The translations under genes were made by a program, and so were the position numbers. The notes below the pieces were generated by a model. That model had not been told where the DNA came from and did no database searches. It saw only the letters and a program-made list of their open reading frames with translations. Source: Sphingomonadales bacterium UBA2683 (lineage in GTDB: Bacteria > Pseudomonadota > Alphaproteobacteria > Sphingomonadales > Sphingomonadaceae). Taken from it: a stretch of DNA of 64,000 nucleotides. The DNA is taken from the NCBI GenBank assembly GCA_002354635.1, contig DELZ01000002.1:413012-477011 (forward strand), in the 5' to 3' direction. Shown here one piece after another: positions 8,508 through 17,321 of the stretch. How positions within the stretch are numbered: position 1 is the stretch's first letter; every line of letters begins with the position of its first letter.

Positions 8508-9355
8508 TTGGCTTCGGGCGGGAGGCTCATCAGGATCGCATCGACATTGCCGCCGGTTTTCAGCCCGAAAGTCGTGCCCCGGTCATAGACCAGGTTGAAT
8601 TCCGCATAACGACCGCGCCATTCGAGCTGCTTCTGTTTGTCTTCGGCGCTCCATTCGGTGCCCATCCGCTTGCGCACCAGTTTCGGAAATATGTCCAGAA
8701 AGGCGCGTCCGACATCCTGAGTGAAGGCAAAATGGCGATCAAAATCGGATTCCTTGTTCAGTTCGATATGATCGTAAAATATTCCGCCAACGCCGCGATG
8801 GACCTTGCGGTGGGGAATGTAGAAATAGTCATCCGCCCATTTCTTGAACCGTGGATAATATTCCGGGTTGTGCGGCGCGCAGGCCGATCGGAAGCGGGCG
8901 TGGAATTCTTCGGTATCCTCGTCATAGACGATCGCCGGATTGAGATCGGCACCACCGCCGAACCAGCGTTTGGTGGTGCACAGGAAGCGGGTGTTCATAT
9001 GCACGTTGGGAACATGGGGATTTTTCATGTGCGCAACCAGACTGATTCCGGTGGCGAAAAAACGGGGATCCTCTTCGGCGCCATTGATCTGTGCCTTAAA
9101 TTCATCGCTGAACGTGCCGTCGACGGTGGAAATGTTCACACCAACCTTTTCAAAAATCTCGCCTTTCATCAGCCCCTGGATACCACCGCCGCCAGGGCTG
9201 CCGTCGGGATTCTCGCGATCCCAGGGGATGAAATCAAACTTGGCGTCGCTGCCGGCTTCCGCCTCTATCTTTTCAAATTCCGCACAGATATCGTCGCGTA
9301 GCTGTTTGAACCATGTCTGGGCCGTTTGCTGCTGATCGTCCAATTGATTGGTCAT
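8498..9355 (-). CDS. hemF: Oxygen-dependent coproporphyrinogen III oxidase
   Basis: Aerobic haem biosynthesis enzyme that decarboxylates coproporphyrinogen III to protoporphyrinogen IX. It has 285 aa, close to the usual 280-300. Highly conserved blocks are visible: FGGGADLNPA, the HRKVHRGVGGIFYDH stretch, and ERGTTFGL-type DRGTTFGLKTGGNVDAILMSLPP at the C terminus. The ATG overlaps the trmL stop by 4 nt. Requirement for O2 fits an aerobic lifestyle with the bc1 complex next door. Confidence 0.96.
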   Translation of the reverse strand: MTNQLDDQQQTAQTWFKQLRDDICAEFEKIEAEAGSDAKFDFIPWDRENPDGSPGGGGIQGLMKGEIFEKVGVNISTVDGTFSDEFKAQINGAEEDPRFFATGISLVAHMKNPHVPNVHMNTRFLCTTKRWFGGGADLNPAIVYDEDTEEFHARFRSACAPHNPEYYPRFKKWADDYFYIPHRKVHRGVGGIFYDHIELNKESDFDRHFAFTQDVGRAFLDIFPKLVRKRMGTEWSAEDKQKQLEWRGRYAEFNLVYDRGTTFGLKTGGNVDAILMSLPPEAKWI

Positions 9356-9810
9356 TCCGGAAATTGTCCTGTTTGTCTAAGAGCCTCGCCCAGTGCCATG
9401 CCAGCGGATACTGCCAGATTCAAGCTGCGCATGCCCGGGCTCATGGGAATGGTGATTCGTCCATCGCACTGGTCATGTACAGTACGGGGAACCCCTGATC
9501 CTTCCGATCCGAACAGAAGAATATCATCAGACCGGTAGGCGAATCCGAAATGTGGCTGATCTGCCTTGCTGGAGAGCAGGATGATCCGCGCTTTGCGGGA
9601 ATCGCAGCTCGCACGGAAGGCATCCCAGTCGGCATGACGCGTATAGCGAACATGCTCGAAATAATCCATTCCGGCGCGTTTCAGACTGCGGTCGCTGAAC
9701 GGGAATCCGCAGGGCTCGATGATATCAACTTCGACATTCAGGCACGCACAAGTCCTTAATATCGTTCCTAAATTTCCCGCTATCTCGGGTTGATACAATG
9801 CTATCCTCAT
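9352..9810 (-). CDS. trmL: tRNA (cytidine(34)-2'-O)-methyltransferase
   Basis: SPOUT-fold methyltransferase for the wobble ribose of tRNA-Leu. It has 152 aa, the standard TrmL length. Starts MRIALYQPEIAGNLGTILR, the hallmark 'PeIpgNtGni.R' box; the knot motifs LLFGSEGSGVP and IPMSPGMRSLNLAVSAGMALGEALRQ follow. The frame is open to 9870 but the ATG at 9810 gives the canonical N terminus. First gene of the trmL-hemF-GNAT operon, divergent from petA. Confidence 0.92.
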   Translation of the reverse strand: MRIALYQPEIAGNLGTILRTCACLNVEVDIIEPCGFPFSDRSLKRAGMDYFEHVRYTRHADWDAFRASCDSRKARIILLSSKADQPHFGFAYRSDDILLFGSEGSGVPRTVHDQCDGRITIPMSPGMRSLNLAVSAGMALGEALRQTGQFPE

Positions 9811-9985
9811 GGGCTGTCCACCATGCGCGGGAAGTGAATGTTTGGTCAATCGAAAATTCCCTGTTGGCAAACCCTATCCTTCGCGGCTATCAGGCGCGCA
9901 AATCACTGCCCGTTCAGGCTGTTGCAAAGCAGCGTCAAACGTTCGGGTGGTCGGGGGTCATAACTATTCTATAGGGCTTGTTTGC

Positions 9986-10549
9986 ATGGCAACGGTTGAA
10001 ACAGCTGATACGGCAGTCGCAGAAGAAAGCGGCGTTCGCCGCCGGGATTTCATCAATATCGCAGCGGTAAGCTTCGCGGGTGCTGGGGCAGTTGCCACGG
10101 TTTTCCCGCTGGTCAACCAGATGAACCCGAGCGCGGATGTTCTCGCTCTCGCGTCGATTGAAGTCGATATTTCCGCAATCGAAGCGGGGCAGGCAATCAA
10201 GACCAGCTGGCGCAAGCAGCCGATTTTCATCCGCAATCTGACGGCCGAAGAAATTACCGAAGCGAATGCGGTCGATGTTGCAGAATTGCGTGATCCCGAA
10301 ACACTGGCCGAGCGGACCACCGCCGGCAAGGAAAACTGGCTGATCACTCTGGGTGTTTGTACCCATCTCGGCTGTGTGCCGCTGGGCGCCGCGCAGGGTG
10401 AGATCAAAGGCGAATTCGGGGGTTATTTTTGCCCTTGCCACGGTTCGCACTATGACACGGCCGCACGCATCCGCAAAGGTCCGGCACCAGCCAATCTGGA
10501 AGTGCCAGAACATGAATTCCTATCAGATACCGTCGTGAAAATCGGCTAA
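9986..10549 (+). CDS. petA: Ubiquinol-cytochrome c reductase Rieske iron-sulfur subunit
   Basis: 187-aa Rieske protein of the bc1 complex. A twin-arginine stretch (VRRRDFINIAAVSFAGAGAVATVF) forms the N-terminal membrane anchor, as usual for Tat-exported Rieske proteins. The 2Fe-2S ligands are in CTHLGC and CPCHGSHYD, and the following Pro loop is GPAPANLEVP. The ATG at 9986 is preferred over the much longer open frame upstream because it places the RR motif at about residue 18. It begins the petA-petB-petC operon; the next gene starts 14 nt downstream. Confidence 0.95.
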   Translation: MATVETADTAVAEESGVRRRDFINIAAVSFAGAGAVATVFPLVNQMNPSADVLALASIEVDISAIEAGQAIKTSWRKQPIFIRNLTAEEITEANAVDVAELRDPETLAERTTAGKENWLITLGVCTHLGCVPLGAAQGEIKGEFGGYFCPCHGSHYDTAARIRKGPAPANLEVPEHEFLSDTVVKIG

Positions 10550-10563
10550 GGGGCAGAAGAACA

Positions 10564-11832
10564 ATGAGCTTTCCTTGGGCAAAAGAATATACGCCAACGA
10601 CCGATTTCGGTCAGTGGATGGACAAGCAGCTCCCGCTGCCACGTTTCGTCTATAACAGCCTTGGTGCCGGTTATCCTGCTCCGCGCAATCTGAACTACAT
10701 GTGGAACTTTGGCTCAATGGCCGGATTGTTTCTGGTTATTCAGATCATCACCGGGATTATCCTGGCGATGCATTATGCCGCCAATGCCAATATTGCCTTT
10801 GATTCGGTCGAGCATATCATGCGCGACGTCAACAGCGGCTGGATGATCCGCTACGCGCACGCCAATGGCGCGAGCTTCTTTTTCATCGCCATCTACCTTC
10901 ATATCGGACGTGGACTTTTCTACGGGTCTTACAAGGCTCCGCGGGAAATGCTCTGGCTGCTCGGCGTCGTTATCTATCTCCTCGCCATGGCGACCGCCTT
11001 CATGGGCTATGTGCTCCCCTGGGGACAGATGAGCTTCTGGGGTGCCAAGGTGATTACCGGCCTGTTTGAAGCCATTCCGCTGGTCGGCAAGCCGATCCAG
11101 GAACTGCTGCTCGGTGGCTTCGCCCCGGACAATGCCGCCCTGAACCGCTTCTTCTCGCTGCACTATCTGCTGCCGTTCGTGATCGCCGGCGTGATCATCA
11201 TGCATATCTGGGCATTGCACATCCCGGGTTCCAACAACCCGACCGGTGTCGATGTGAAGGGGCCGCAGGATACGGTGCCGTTTCATCCTTATTATACCGC
11301 CAAGGACGGATGGACGATCGGTCTGGTGCTGATTTTCTTCACCGCGATGATGTTCTTCCTGCCCAATGCGCTCGGCCATGCGGACAACTATATCCCGGCG
11401 AACCCGCTTTCCACGCCCGCCCACATCGTTCCGGAATGGTATTTCTGGCCGTGGTACGCGATCCTGCGCGCCTTCACCTTCGACTTCCTGTTCATTCCGG
11501 CGAAACTGCTTGGCGTACTGGCGATGTTCTCCGCGATCCTGGTGTGGTTCTTCCTGCCGTGGCTCGACAAATCGCCGGTCCGTTCCGGACTGTTCCGGCC
11601 CAAATTCAAGATATTCTTCGGCATCCTCGTGATCGACGTGCTGGTACTGGGATATTGTGGCGGTGCACCGGCTGAGGAACCATTTGTGATGATCAGCCAG
11701 TTGGCGTCGGCCTATTATTTTGCACATTTCCTCATCATTTTGCCGCTGTTGTCTCGCTTGGAAAAGCCAGAGCCTTTGCCGAACAGTATTACTGAATCGG
11801 TAACCGGCAAGCCACTCAACACCGCCAGCTAA
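10564..11832 (+). CDS. petB: Cytochrome b of the bc1 complex
   Basis: 422-aa integral membrane subunit with two b-type haems and the quinol oxidation and reduction sites. Helix B carries a haem-binding His in RYAHANGASFFFIAIYLHIGRG (two His 14 residues apart), and helix D has the second pair (HYLLPFVIAGVIIMHIWALH). The Qo-site motif PEWYFWPWY (PEWY) is intact. It is a full-length cytochrome b, not the split b6/subunit IV type. An RBS-like GGGGCAGAAGA precedes the ATG. Confidence 0.97.
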   Translation: MSFPWAKEYTPTTDFGQWMDKQLPLPRFVYNSLGAGYPAPRNLNYMWNFGSMAGLFLVIQIITGIILAMHYAANANIAFDSVEHIMRDVNSGWMIRYAHANGASFFFIAIYLHIGRGLFYGSYKAPREMLWLLGVVIYLLAMATAFMGYVLPWGQMSFWGAKVITGLFEAIPLVGKPIQELLLGGFAPDNAALNRFFSLHYLLPFVIAGVIIMHIWALHIPGSNNPTGVDVKGPQDTVPFHPYYTAKDGWTIGLVLIFFTAMMFFLPNALGHADNYIPANPLSTPAHIVPEWYFWPWYAILRAFTFDFLFIPAKLLGVLAMFSAILVWFFLPWLDKSPVRSGLFRPKFKIFFGILVIDVLVLGYCGGAPAEEPFVMISQLASAYYFAHFLIILPLLSRLEKPEPLPNSITESVTGKPLNTAS

Positions 11833-11851
11833 GAATTAGGGACCCGTCGCA

Positions 11852-12706
11852 ATGGTAAGAATTATCGGAATCTTGATTGGCCTGTTCTTTTCGGGCTGGC
11901 TCCTGGTCTCATTTGGAATGGGGGCAAAGGAATATATCACGAACCCGCCGGCCGAAACCGCAGAGCATGCTTTCCACAAGGCGGCGAAGGACGTTTCCTT
12001 CTCGTCCGACGGACCGCTTGGCAAATTTGATCGCCAGCAACTGCAGCGCGGATTTCAGGTTTACAAGGAAGTCTGTGCAGCGTGCCATTCGCTGCGGCTG
12101 GTTGCGTTCCGCAATCTCGAAGACCTTGGCTACAATGAAGATGAGGTGAAGGCGATTGCGGCCAATTGGCCTATCCAGACGCCCGACATCGATCCAGCAA
12201 CCGGCGAAATGTCCACGCGTCCATCGCTGGCTGCGGACAAGTTCCCCAAGCCTTTTGCCAATGACGTGGCTGCTGCCGCTGCCAACAACAACGCCATCCC
12301 GCCGGATCTTTCGTTGATGACCAAGGCCCGCGAAGGCGGCGCGCCGTATATCTATTCGCTGCTGACCGGCTATACCAATCCGCCGGCCGATCTGCCTGCG
12401 GCCAATCAGCCGGGACCGGGACTGCACTATAATCCCTATTTCGCGAACCTGAACCTGGCGATGGCGCCGCCGCTCGCGGTCGATGACCAGGTCAGCTATT
12501 CCGACGGCACCACGGCCAGCATCGACCAGATGGCCCAGGATGTGTCCGCTTTCCTGATCTGGACTGCAGAGCCTACGCTCGAAAAACGCCATCAGACGGG
12601 CTGGGCGGTCCTCGCCTTCCTGCTGATTGCAACGATCCTCGCTTATCTGTCCTACCGGACAATCTGGGCGGACGTGAAGGCCGAGAAGAAAAAGAAATCG
12701 GCGTAA
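11852..12706 (+). CDS. petC: Cytochrome c1 of the bc1 complex
   Basis: 284 aa. An N-terminal hydrophobic segment (IIGILIGLFFSGWLLVSFGM) serves as signal or anchor, the c-type haem attaches at CAACHS, and a C-terminal membrane helix (WAVLAFLLIATILAYLSYRTIW) with a lysine-rich tail anchors the protein. The distal Met ligand lies in the periplasmic domain, probably in the LNLAMAPPL stretch. It starts 19 nt after petB and is followed by a strong terminator, so the bc1 operon ends here. Confidence 0.96.
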   Translation: MVRIIGILIGLFFSGWLLVSFGMGAKEYITNPPAETAEHAFHKAAKDVSFSSDGPLGKFDRQQLQRGFQVYKEVCAACHSLRLVAFRNLEDLGYNEDEVKAIAANWPIQTPDIDPATGEMSTRPSLAADKFPKPFANDVAAAAANNNAIPPDLSLMTKAREGGAPYIYSLLTGYTNPPADLPAANQPGPGLHYNPYFANLNLAMAPPLAVDDQVSYSDGTTASIDQMAQDVSAFLIWTAEPTLEKRHQTGWAVLAFLLIATILAYLSYRTIWADVKAEKKKKSA

Positions 12707-12734
12707 ATCCGCTTCGAAACGGTTCTTATTGAAT

Positions 12735-12762
12735 AAAAAGCCCGCTTCATGCGGGCTTTTTT
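12735..12762 (+). terminator. Rho-independent terminator of petABC
   Basis: AAAAAGCCCGC, a TTCAT loop, then GCGGGCTTTTTT: an eight-plus base-pair GC-rich stem followed by a T run, 28 nt after the petC stop. The flanking A run makes it usable from the glpK side as well, so it is probably bidirectional. Confidence 0.93.
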
Positions 12763-12782
12763 ATGCCTTTCGGCAGTCGATC

Positions 12783-14252
12783 CTATCGGGAGAGGACAGA
12801 GTCGATTGCGGTCTTCCAGCCGGCCAGTCTGCTGGCCCTTGTGTCGGGATCGATGCCCGGCTGGTAGACGTCCAGTTCCGATATCATCACCGAGGCCGCT
12901 TCCAGTGACGGATAGATACCCGCCCCCACTGCCGCCAGCATCGCTGCGCCCAGGGCCGTGGTCTCGAAAAATTCCGGCCGCTCGACCGTGATATCGAGAA
13001 TATCTGCCAGATCCTGCACCATCCAGTCATTGGCGACCATCCCGCCGTCGATCCGCAGATTCTGCCAGTCGACGCCGTCGGCGGAAAAGGCGGTCTTCAG
13101 ATCGTGGCATTGATAAGCCATGGATTCCAGCGCTGCGCGGGCGATATGTGCCTTTTTGGAGGAAAAGCTGAGACCGAAAATGCTCGCAGTGGCATCAGCC
13201 CGCCAGTGCGGTGCGCCAAGACCGGACAGGGCCGGGACCAGATAGACGCCTCCATTATCCTTGACAGACCGCGCCAGTTCCTCGCTTTCGCCGGCAAATT
13301 CGAGCAGCCCGATATCGTCGCGCAGCCATTGCATCAGGCTGCCGGCGACAAACACCGAACCCTCCAGCGCATAGATACGCTTGCCGGCATGCTGATAGAG
13401 CACGGTCGACAGCATGCGGTTCTCCGACCGGGGGGCGGTCTCGCCACTGTTGGTCAGGATGAAGGCGCCGGTTCCGAAGGTCGCCTTGGTTTCGCCGACG
13501 GACAGGCAGGCCTGACCGATAGTGGCTGCCTGCTGGTCACCGGCCGAGCCGCATATCGCGATGGCGCTGCCGAACAGCTTCGCCGCAGTCTGGCCGATTT
13601 CTCCCGCGCAGTCGACAATCCGGGGCAGGGTCTTTTTCGGAATATCGAACAGGGCCAGCAGCTCGTCGTCCCAGTCATCGCCGTCCAGCGCCATCAGCAT
13701 CGTCCTGCTGGCGTTGCTGGCATCGGTGACATGCTGGCCACCGGTCAGCCGGTAGATCAGATAGGATTCTATCGTGCCGAATGCCAGATTGTCGCCCGCT
13801 TCCCGAACCTCGGGGCAGTTTTCCAGCATCCAGCCAATCTTGCTGCCCGAGAAATAGGGGTCAAGCAGAAGCCCGGTTTTGGCCTGTACCACCTGCTCCA
13901 GGCCCTCGGCTTTCAGCGCATCGCATTTTTGCGCCGTGCGCCGGTCCTGCCAGACAATCGCTTTTGCCAGCGGTTCGCCGCTGCGCTTGTCCCAGGCGAC
14001 CACCGTCTCCCTCTGGTTGGTGATGCCGATTGCGGCGATCTTGTCCGCTCCACCAGCCTTTTCGACCATTTTCTGGCAGCAGCGCAGCGTCTTGTTCCAG
14101 ATTTCCGCGGCATCATGCTCCACCAGACCCGGTGCCGGATAATATTGCTGCAGCGCCTCCTGCTGCGAACCGTGCAGCTTGCCATGCCGGTCAAACAGCA
14201 TCGCCCGTGTCGAGGTCGTGCCCTCGTCGATGACCAATATATTCTGCACCAT
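12783..14252 (-). CDS. glpK: Glycerol kinase
   Basis: FGGY-family kinase that phosphorylates glycerol to sn-glycerol 3-phosphate, 489 aa. The N-terminal ATP/phosphate motif is ILVIDEGTTSTRAMLFD; note DEGTTS where most GlpK have DQGTTS. The glycerol-binding residues lie around VWQDRRT, the C-terminal FGGY signature region is LRIDGGMVANDWMVQDLADIL, and GAAMLAAVGAGIY is conserved. It is divergent from glpD, the next enzyme in glycerol catabolism, with a 116-nt shared promoter region. No glpF transporter is seen in the window. Confidence 0.95.
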   Translation of the reverse strand: MVQNILVIDEGTTSTRAMLFDRHGKLHGSQQEALQQYYPAPGLVEHDAAEIWNKTLRCCQKMVEKAGGADKIAAIGITNQRETVVAWDKRSGEPLAKAIVWQDRRTAQKCDALKAEGLEQVVQAKTGLLLDPYFSGSKIGWMLENCPEVREAGDNLAFGTIESYLIYRLTGGQHVTDASNASRTMLMALDGDDWDDELLALFDIPKKTLPRIVDCAGEIGQTAAKLFGSAIAICGSAGDQQAATIGQACLSVGETKATFGTGAFILTNSGETAPRSENRMLSTVLYQHAGKRIYALEGSVFVAGSLMQWLRDDIGLLEFAGESEELARSVKDNGGVYLVPALSGLGAPHWRADATASIFGLSFSSKKAHIARAALESMAYQCHDLKTAFSADGVDWQNLRIDGGMVANDWMVQDLADILDITVERPEFFETTALGAAMLAAVGAGIYPSLEAASVMISELDVYQPGIDPDTRASRLAGWKTAIDSVLSR

Positions 14253-14334
14253 TATTCTGCTCTTTCCCAGCCCGTGTCCTGCTGGTTCACGCTAAAAGCT
14301 GGCGGGCAAAAGGCAAGCGAAAGCGATTTATATT

Positions 14335-14349
14335 GCAATGCAGCATTGC
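14335..14349. promoter_or_regulatory. Palindrome between glpK and glpD, possible operator
   Basis: GCAATGCAGCATTGC is a perfect 7+1+7 inverted repeat located 19 nt before the glpD start and about 83 nt before the glpK start. Its place in a divergent control region fits an operator (for example of a DeoR-family GlpR), but it does not match the E. coli GlpR consensus that I know. Function is inferred from position only. Confidence 0.35.
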
Positions 14350-14368
14350 GCAAATCGCCGGTTACTTT

Positions 14369-15889
14369 ATGAAAGCCGCCATGTATGATCTGGCCATTAT
14401 CGGCGGCGGCATAAATGGCGTCGGAATTGCGCGTGACGCAGCGGGCAGGGGCCTCAGGGTTCTGCTGGTCGAGCGCGACGATCTCGCCGCCCACACCTCC
14501 TCCGCCAGTACCAAGCTGGTCCACGGCGGTTTGCGCTATCTTGAACATTATGAATTCAACCTGGTGCGCAAGGCGCTCAAGGAACGCGAAGTGCTGCTGC
14601 GCGCCGCGCCGCATATTATCTGGCCGATGCGATTTGTCCTGCCGGTGGACGAAGGCATGCGTCCGGCCTGGTTGCTCCGCCTCGGGCTGTTCCTCTATGA
14701 TCATCTCGGCGGGCGCGATATCCTGCCGGGCACCAAAAGCCTCAACTTGCGCAAGGATGCGCGCGGTGACCCGCTACAGGAACGGCTGAAAAAGGGCTTT
14801 GCCTATTCCGATTGCTGGGTCGATGATGCCCGGCTGGTGTCGCTCACCGCCAGGGATGCTGCTGAACGCGGTGCCGATATTCGTACGCAGGCAGATTGTG
14901 TCGGACTGGAACGCGGCGCGGATCGCTGGACCCTGAAAATCAACCAATATGGTGGTCAAGAGACCGAACAGGCAAAAATCCTGATCAACGCCGCCGGCCC
15001 CTGGGTAGACCCGGTCACGGCCATGTATGACCGGAGCAGCAACGCGGCCAAACTGCGCCTGGTCAAGGGCAGTCATATCGTCGTGAAGCGCAAATATGAA
15101 GGCGACCACAGCTATATTTTTCAGAACCGGGACGGCCGCATCATCTTCGCCATCCCCTATGAAGGTGATCATACGCTGATCGGCACCACCGACGAGCCGT
15201 GGAGTTATGCCGAAGGCCCGGCCAGGATCAGCGAAGGCGAAATCGCCTATCTCTGCGATGCTGCCAGTGAGTATTTTGAGGCACCGGTCACCCCGGACGA
15301 CATCGACTGGACCTATTCCGGTGTTCGTCCGCTGTTCGACGATCATAGCCGGACGGCCGCCACGGTCACCCGCGACTTCGTATTTGACTATGACACCGAC
15401 GGTGGCGCTCCGGTTCTGTCGATTTTTGGCGGAAAGATCACCACTTATCGGGTGCTGGCACTGCAGGCGATCCGGACTCTGTCGGATGCGCTGGATATCG
15501 ACGGCGATGACTGGACCAAGGAGGCCCATCTGCCCGGCGGTGATTTTGCACCTGATGCCTTTGATGCGCTGGTCGATCAATATGCCAGCGATTGGACTTT
15601 CCTCGATCGTTCCGTACTGCACCGTCTGGTGCGCGCCTATGGTACCGACAGCGCGACCATGCTCGCTGGCGTCCGGACACTGGCGGATATGGGGCAATCA
15701 TTTGGCGCTGGCCTTTACGAGATCGAGATCCGCTGGCTGATCGACCGGGAGTTTGCCTGCACCGCCGAGGATATTCTCTGGCGCCGATCAAAACTGGGTC
15801 TGCACATGAGCAAGGCCGAACAGCAGTCTGTAGCCCAGTGGTTTGATCAACAAGACCGGAGGGCACGGGAAAATCTCGAGCTTTCCTGA
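14369..15889 (+). CDS. glpD: Aerobic glycerol-3-phosphate dehydrogenase
   Basis: Membrane-associated flavoprotein oxidising glycerol 3-phosphate to DHAP and feeding electrons to ubiquinone. About 506 aa from the ATG at 14369; an alternative ATG at 14381 (MYDLAIIGGG) is equally plausible, as neither has a clear Shine-Dalgarno. The FAD dinucleotide motif is IIGGGINGVGIARDAAGRG. Family blocks TSSASTKLVHGGLRYLEHYEF and SVFGGK-type SIFGGKITTYR are conserved, as is YSGVRPLFDD. It is divergent from glpK. Confidence 0.95.
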   Translation: MKAAMYDLAIIGGGINGVGIARDAAGRGLRVLLVERDDLAAHTSSASTKLVHGGLRYLEHYEFNLVRKALKEREVLLRAAPHIIWPMRFVLPVDEGMRPAWLLRLGLFLYDHLGGRDILPGTKSLNLRKDARGDPLQERLKKGFAYSDCWVDDARLVSLTARDAAERGADIRTQADCVGLERGADRWTLKINQYGGQETEQAKILINAAGPWVDPVTAMYDRSSNAAKLRLVKGSHIVVKRKYEGDHSYIFQNRDGRIIFAIPYEGDHTLIGTTDEPWSYAEGPARISEGEIAYLCDAASEYFEAPVTPDDIDWTYSGVRPLFDDHSRTAATVTRDFVFDYDTDGGAPVLSIFGGKITTYRVLALQAIRTLSDALDIDGDDWTKEAHLPGGDFAPDAFDALVDQYASDWTFLDRSVLHRLVRAYGTDSATMLAGVRTLADMGQSFGAGLYEIEIRWLIDREFACTAEDILWRRSKLGLHMSKAEQQSVAQWFDQQDRRARENLELS

Positions 15890-15943
15890 TTGACGAGCCA
15901 TCCAAGCGGTGGCAATAGCGGCGCATCCGGCCGATCCGGACAT

Positions 15944-16017
15944 GCGGGTGTAGCTCAATGGTAGAGCAGAAGCCTTCCAAGCTTACGACGAGGGTTCGAT
16001 TCCCTTCACCCGCTCCA
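15944..16017 (+). tRNA. tRNA-Gly (anticodon TCC)
   Basis: Acceptor stem GCGGGTG pairs with CACCCGC, discriminator T, and CCA is encoded. The anticodon loop CTTCCAA places TCC at 15976-15978. The T arm AGGGTTCGATTCCCT is standard. No integrase or duplicated 3' end is seen next to it. Confidence 0.96.
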
Positions 16018-16176
16018 AAACAGCCAGTGTGCACTTCAGTGACGCGTTGGATATCTTAATTATCAGGCACCAATTCGAGCAGAAGACTGTGATATTTCTG
16101 TCTGGATCTCTCTTCGTCCCCAATCCATTTGCTTGGTGGCCTCATCCGCCTAAGGTTCAGGCCGAGAGGGAATAGT

Positions 16177-16878
16177 ATGCGTAGTGAATATTTACAGTTT
16201 TCTCGGTCGTGCATTTTGGCGATCGGTGTCGGACTGATGCTCACGCCGATCCCGGCGTCGGCTCAATTCGGCAATCTGTTCGGCAGCACGTCCAAAGACG
16301 AGAAAGCAGAACAGCCGGTAGCGCCTGCGGAAGGCCCGGCGGTGTCCGATCCTCAGGATACTGCCGGCCCAGCTTCAACCGAAGAACCTGCAACCGAAGA
16401 GCTTGCAACGGTCGAGCCAGAAGCGGCGAATTCCTTCGATACTCTTTGCGGAAACGGCCAGGGTAAACCGGACGAAAATGCAGCCAGGACAAAGCGGAAA
16501 GGGATTTTTGGCATGGCCGACCGGATGGCCAGCGTTACCCGGAAAATTCCGCTGGTCGGCGACTTTCTGGTCGACAGCGCCAACAGCCTGTCGCAGTCGG
16601 TTGCCTGCAGGCTTTATCCGGAAGAGCAGGAACAGGCAGCGGAAGCGACCCAGGAGGCGACCAGGAGCGGCGAAGTCGGCAAGATGGTCGAATGGGAAAG
16701 CACGGTTCGCGAAAATGTGTCCGGCAGTTCGAAAGTATCATCAAAAAACAAGTTGCCCGATGGCACGCCATGCATGGTTCTCGCCGATATCCTAATCGTC
16801 GATGGTGAGGAGCTCAGGGTCTCCAAGACGATGTGCAAGCTTCCGGGTTCCGGTCACTACACCATCATGAAGCCCTGA
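16177..16878 (+). CDS. Secreted protein, unknown function
   Basis: 233 aa with a signal peptide (cleavage near IPASAQ). The mature protein begins FGNLFGSTSKDEK, then a Pro/Glu/Thr-rich linker (about residues 45-85) and a C-terminal domain ending LADILIVDGEELRVSKTMCKLPGSGHYTIMKP. A GKxxGIFGMADRMASVTRKIPLVGDFLVDS block is amphipathic. The ATG at 16177 follows GAGAGGGAA. I do not recognise the family. The linker plus a small disulfide-capable domain suggests a cell-envelope or periplasmic role. Confidence 0.7.
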   Translation: MRSEYLQFSRSCILAIGVGLMLTPIPASAQFGNLFGSTSKDEKAEQPVAPAEGPAVSDPQDTAGPASTEEPATEELATVEPEAANSFDTLCGNGQGKPDENAARTKRKGIFGMADRMASVTRKIPLVGDFLVDSANSLSQSVACRLYPEEQEQAAEATQEATRSGEVGKMVEWESTVRENVSGSSKVSSKNKLPDGTPCMVLADILIVDGEELRVSKTMCKLPGSGHYTIMKP

Positions 16879-16909
16879 TCTCAAGCAGAGCGTCCGCTGA
16901 CGATCACAT

Positions 16910-17302
16910 TCAGAACAGTGCGAGTCCGGTGGGCAGGGTTTTTGGAGGGGCATCGGCCAGCTTGGCATGAACGGCCTTCAGGGAACCGATCAGATCGCGG
17001 GGGCTGAACGGCTTTTGCAGACATCCGACCGCAGCTGTCGCATCGCGGTCCGCCGGGCAGTTGCCGCTGACATGTAGCGAAGGAATATTTTGTTCGGCCA
17101 GCCATCCTGCAAGCGACAGGCCGCTGTCGCCATCCGCCAGATTGATATCGACAAGGGCGAAATTGCATTCCCGCTCCCGGACAATATTTTGGGCTTCTGC
17201 TATGTTGCTTGCACAGCCGGATACGGCGATGCCGTTGTTTTCCAGGATGGATTCCATCTCCATCGCCACCAGAAACTCGTCTTCCACGATCAGGACACGC
17301 AT
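16910..17302 (-). CDS. Stand-alone response regulator receiver
   Basis: 130-aa single REC domain without an output domain. The acidic pocket (VEDE), phospho-acceptor Asp in LVDINLADGD, the switch Ser in HVSGN and the conserved Lys in LQKPFSP are all present. The ATG at 17302 gives MRVLIVEDE; a TTG six codons earlier is less likely. It lies 19 nt after the HWE kinase stop and is presumably its partner. The alphaproteobacterial FATGUY motif of general stress regulators is not present. Confidence 0.88.
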   Translation of the reverse strand: MRVLIVEDEFLVAMEMESILENNGIAVSGCASNIAEAQNIVRERECNFALVDINLADGDSGLSLAGWLAEQNIPSLHVSGNCPADRDATAAVGCLQKPFSPRDLIGSLKAVHAKLADAPPKTLPTGLALF

Positions 17303-17321
17303 TGATTTACCCCAAGTCAAA

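Noticed and set aside
10714..11727. Long minus-strand open frame opposite petB
   Set aside because: Antisense shadow of cytochrome b: highly charged, His/Arg/Gln-rich product with no domain pattern.
12783..14252. DEGTTS in place of DQGTTS in GlpK as a sign of a different kinase
   Set aside because: The rest of the protein and the divergent glpD neighbour agree with glycerol kinase; the change is a conservative family variant.
15944..16017. tRNA-Gly as a possible integration site
   Set aside because: No integrase, no direct repeat of the tRNA 3' end and no change in composition next to it.
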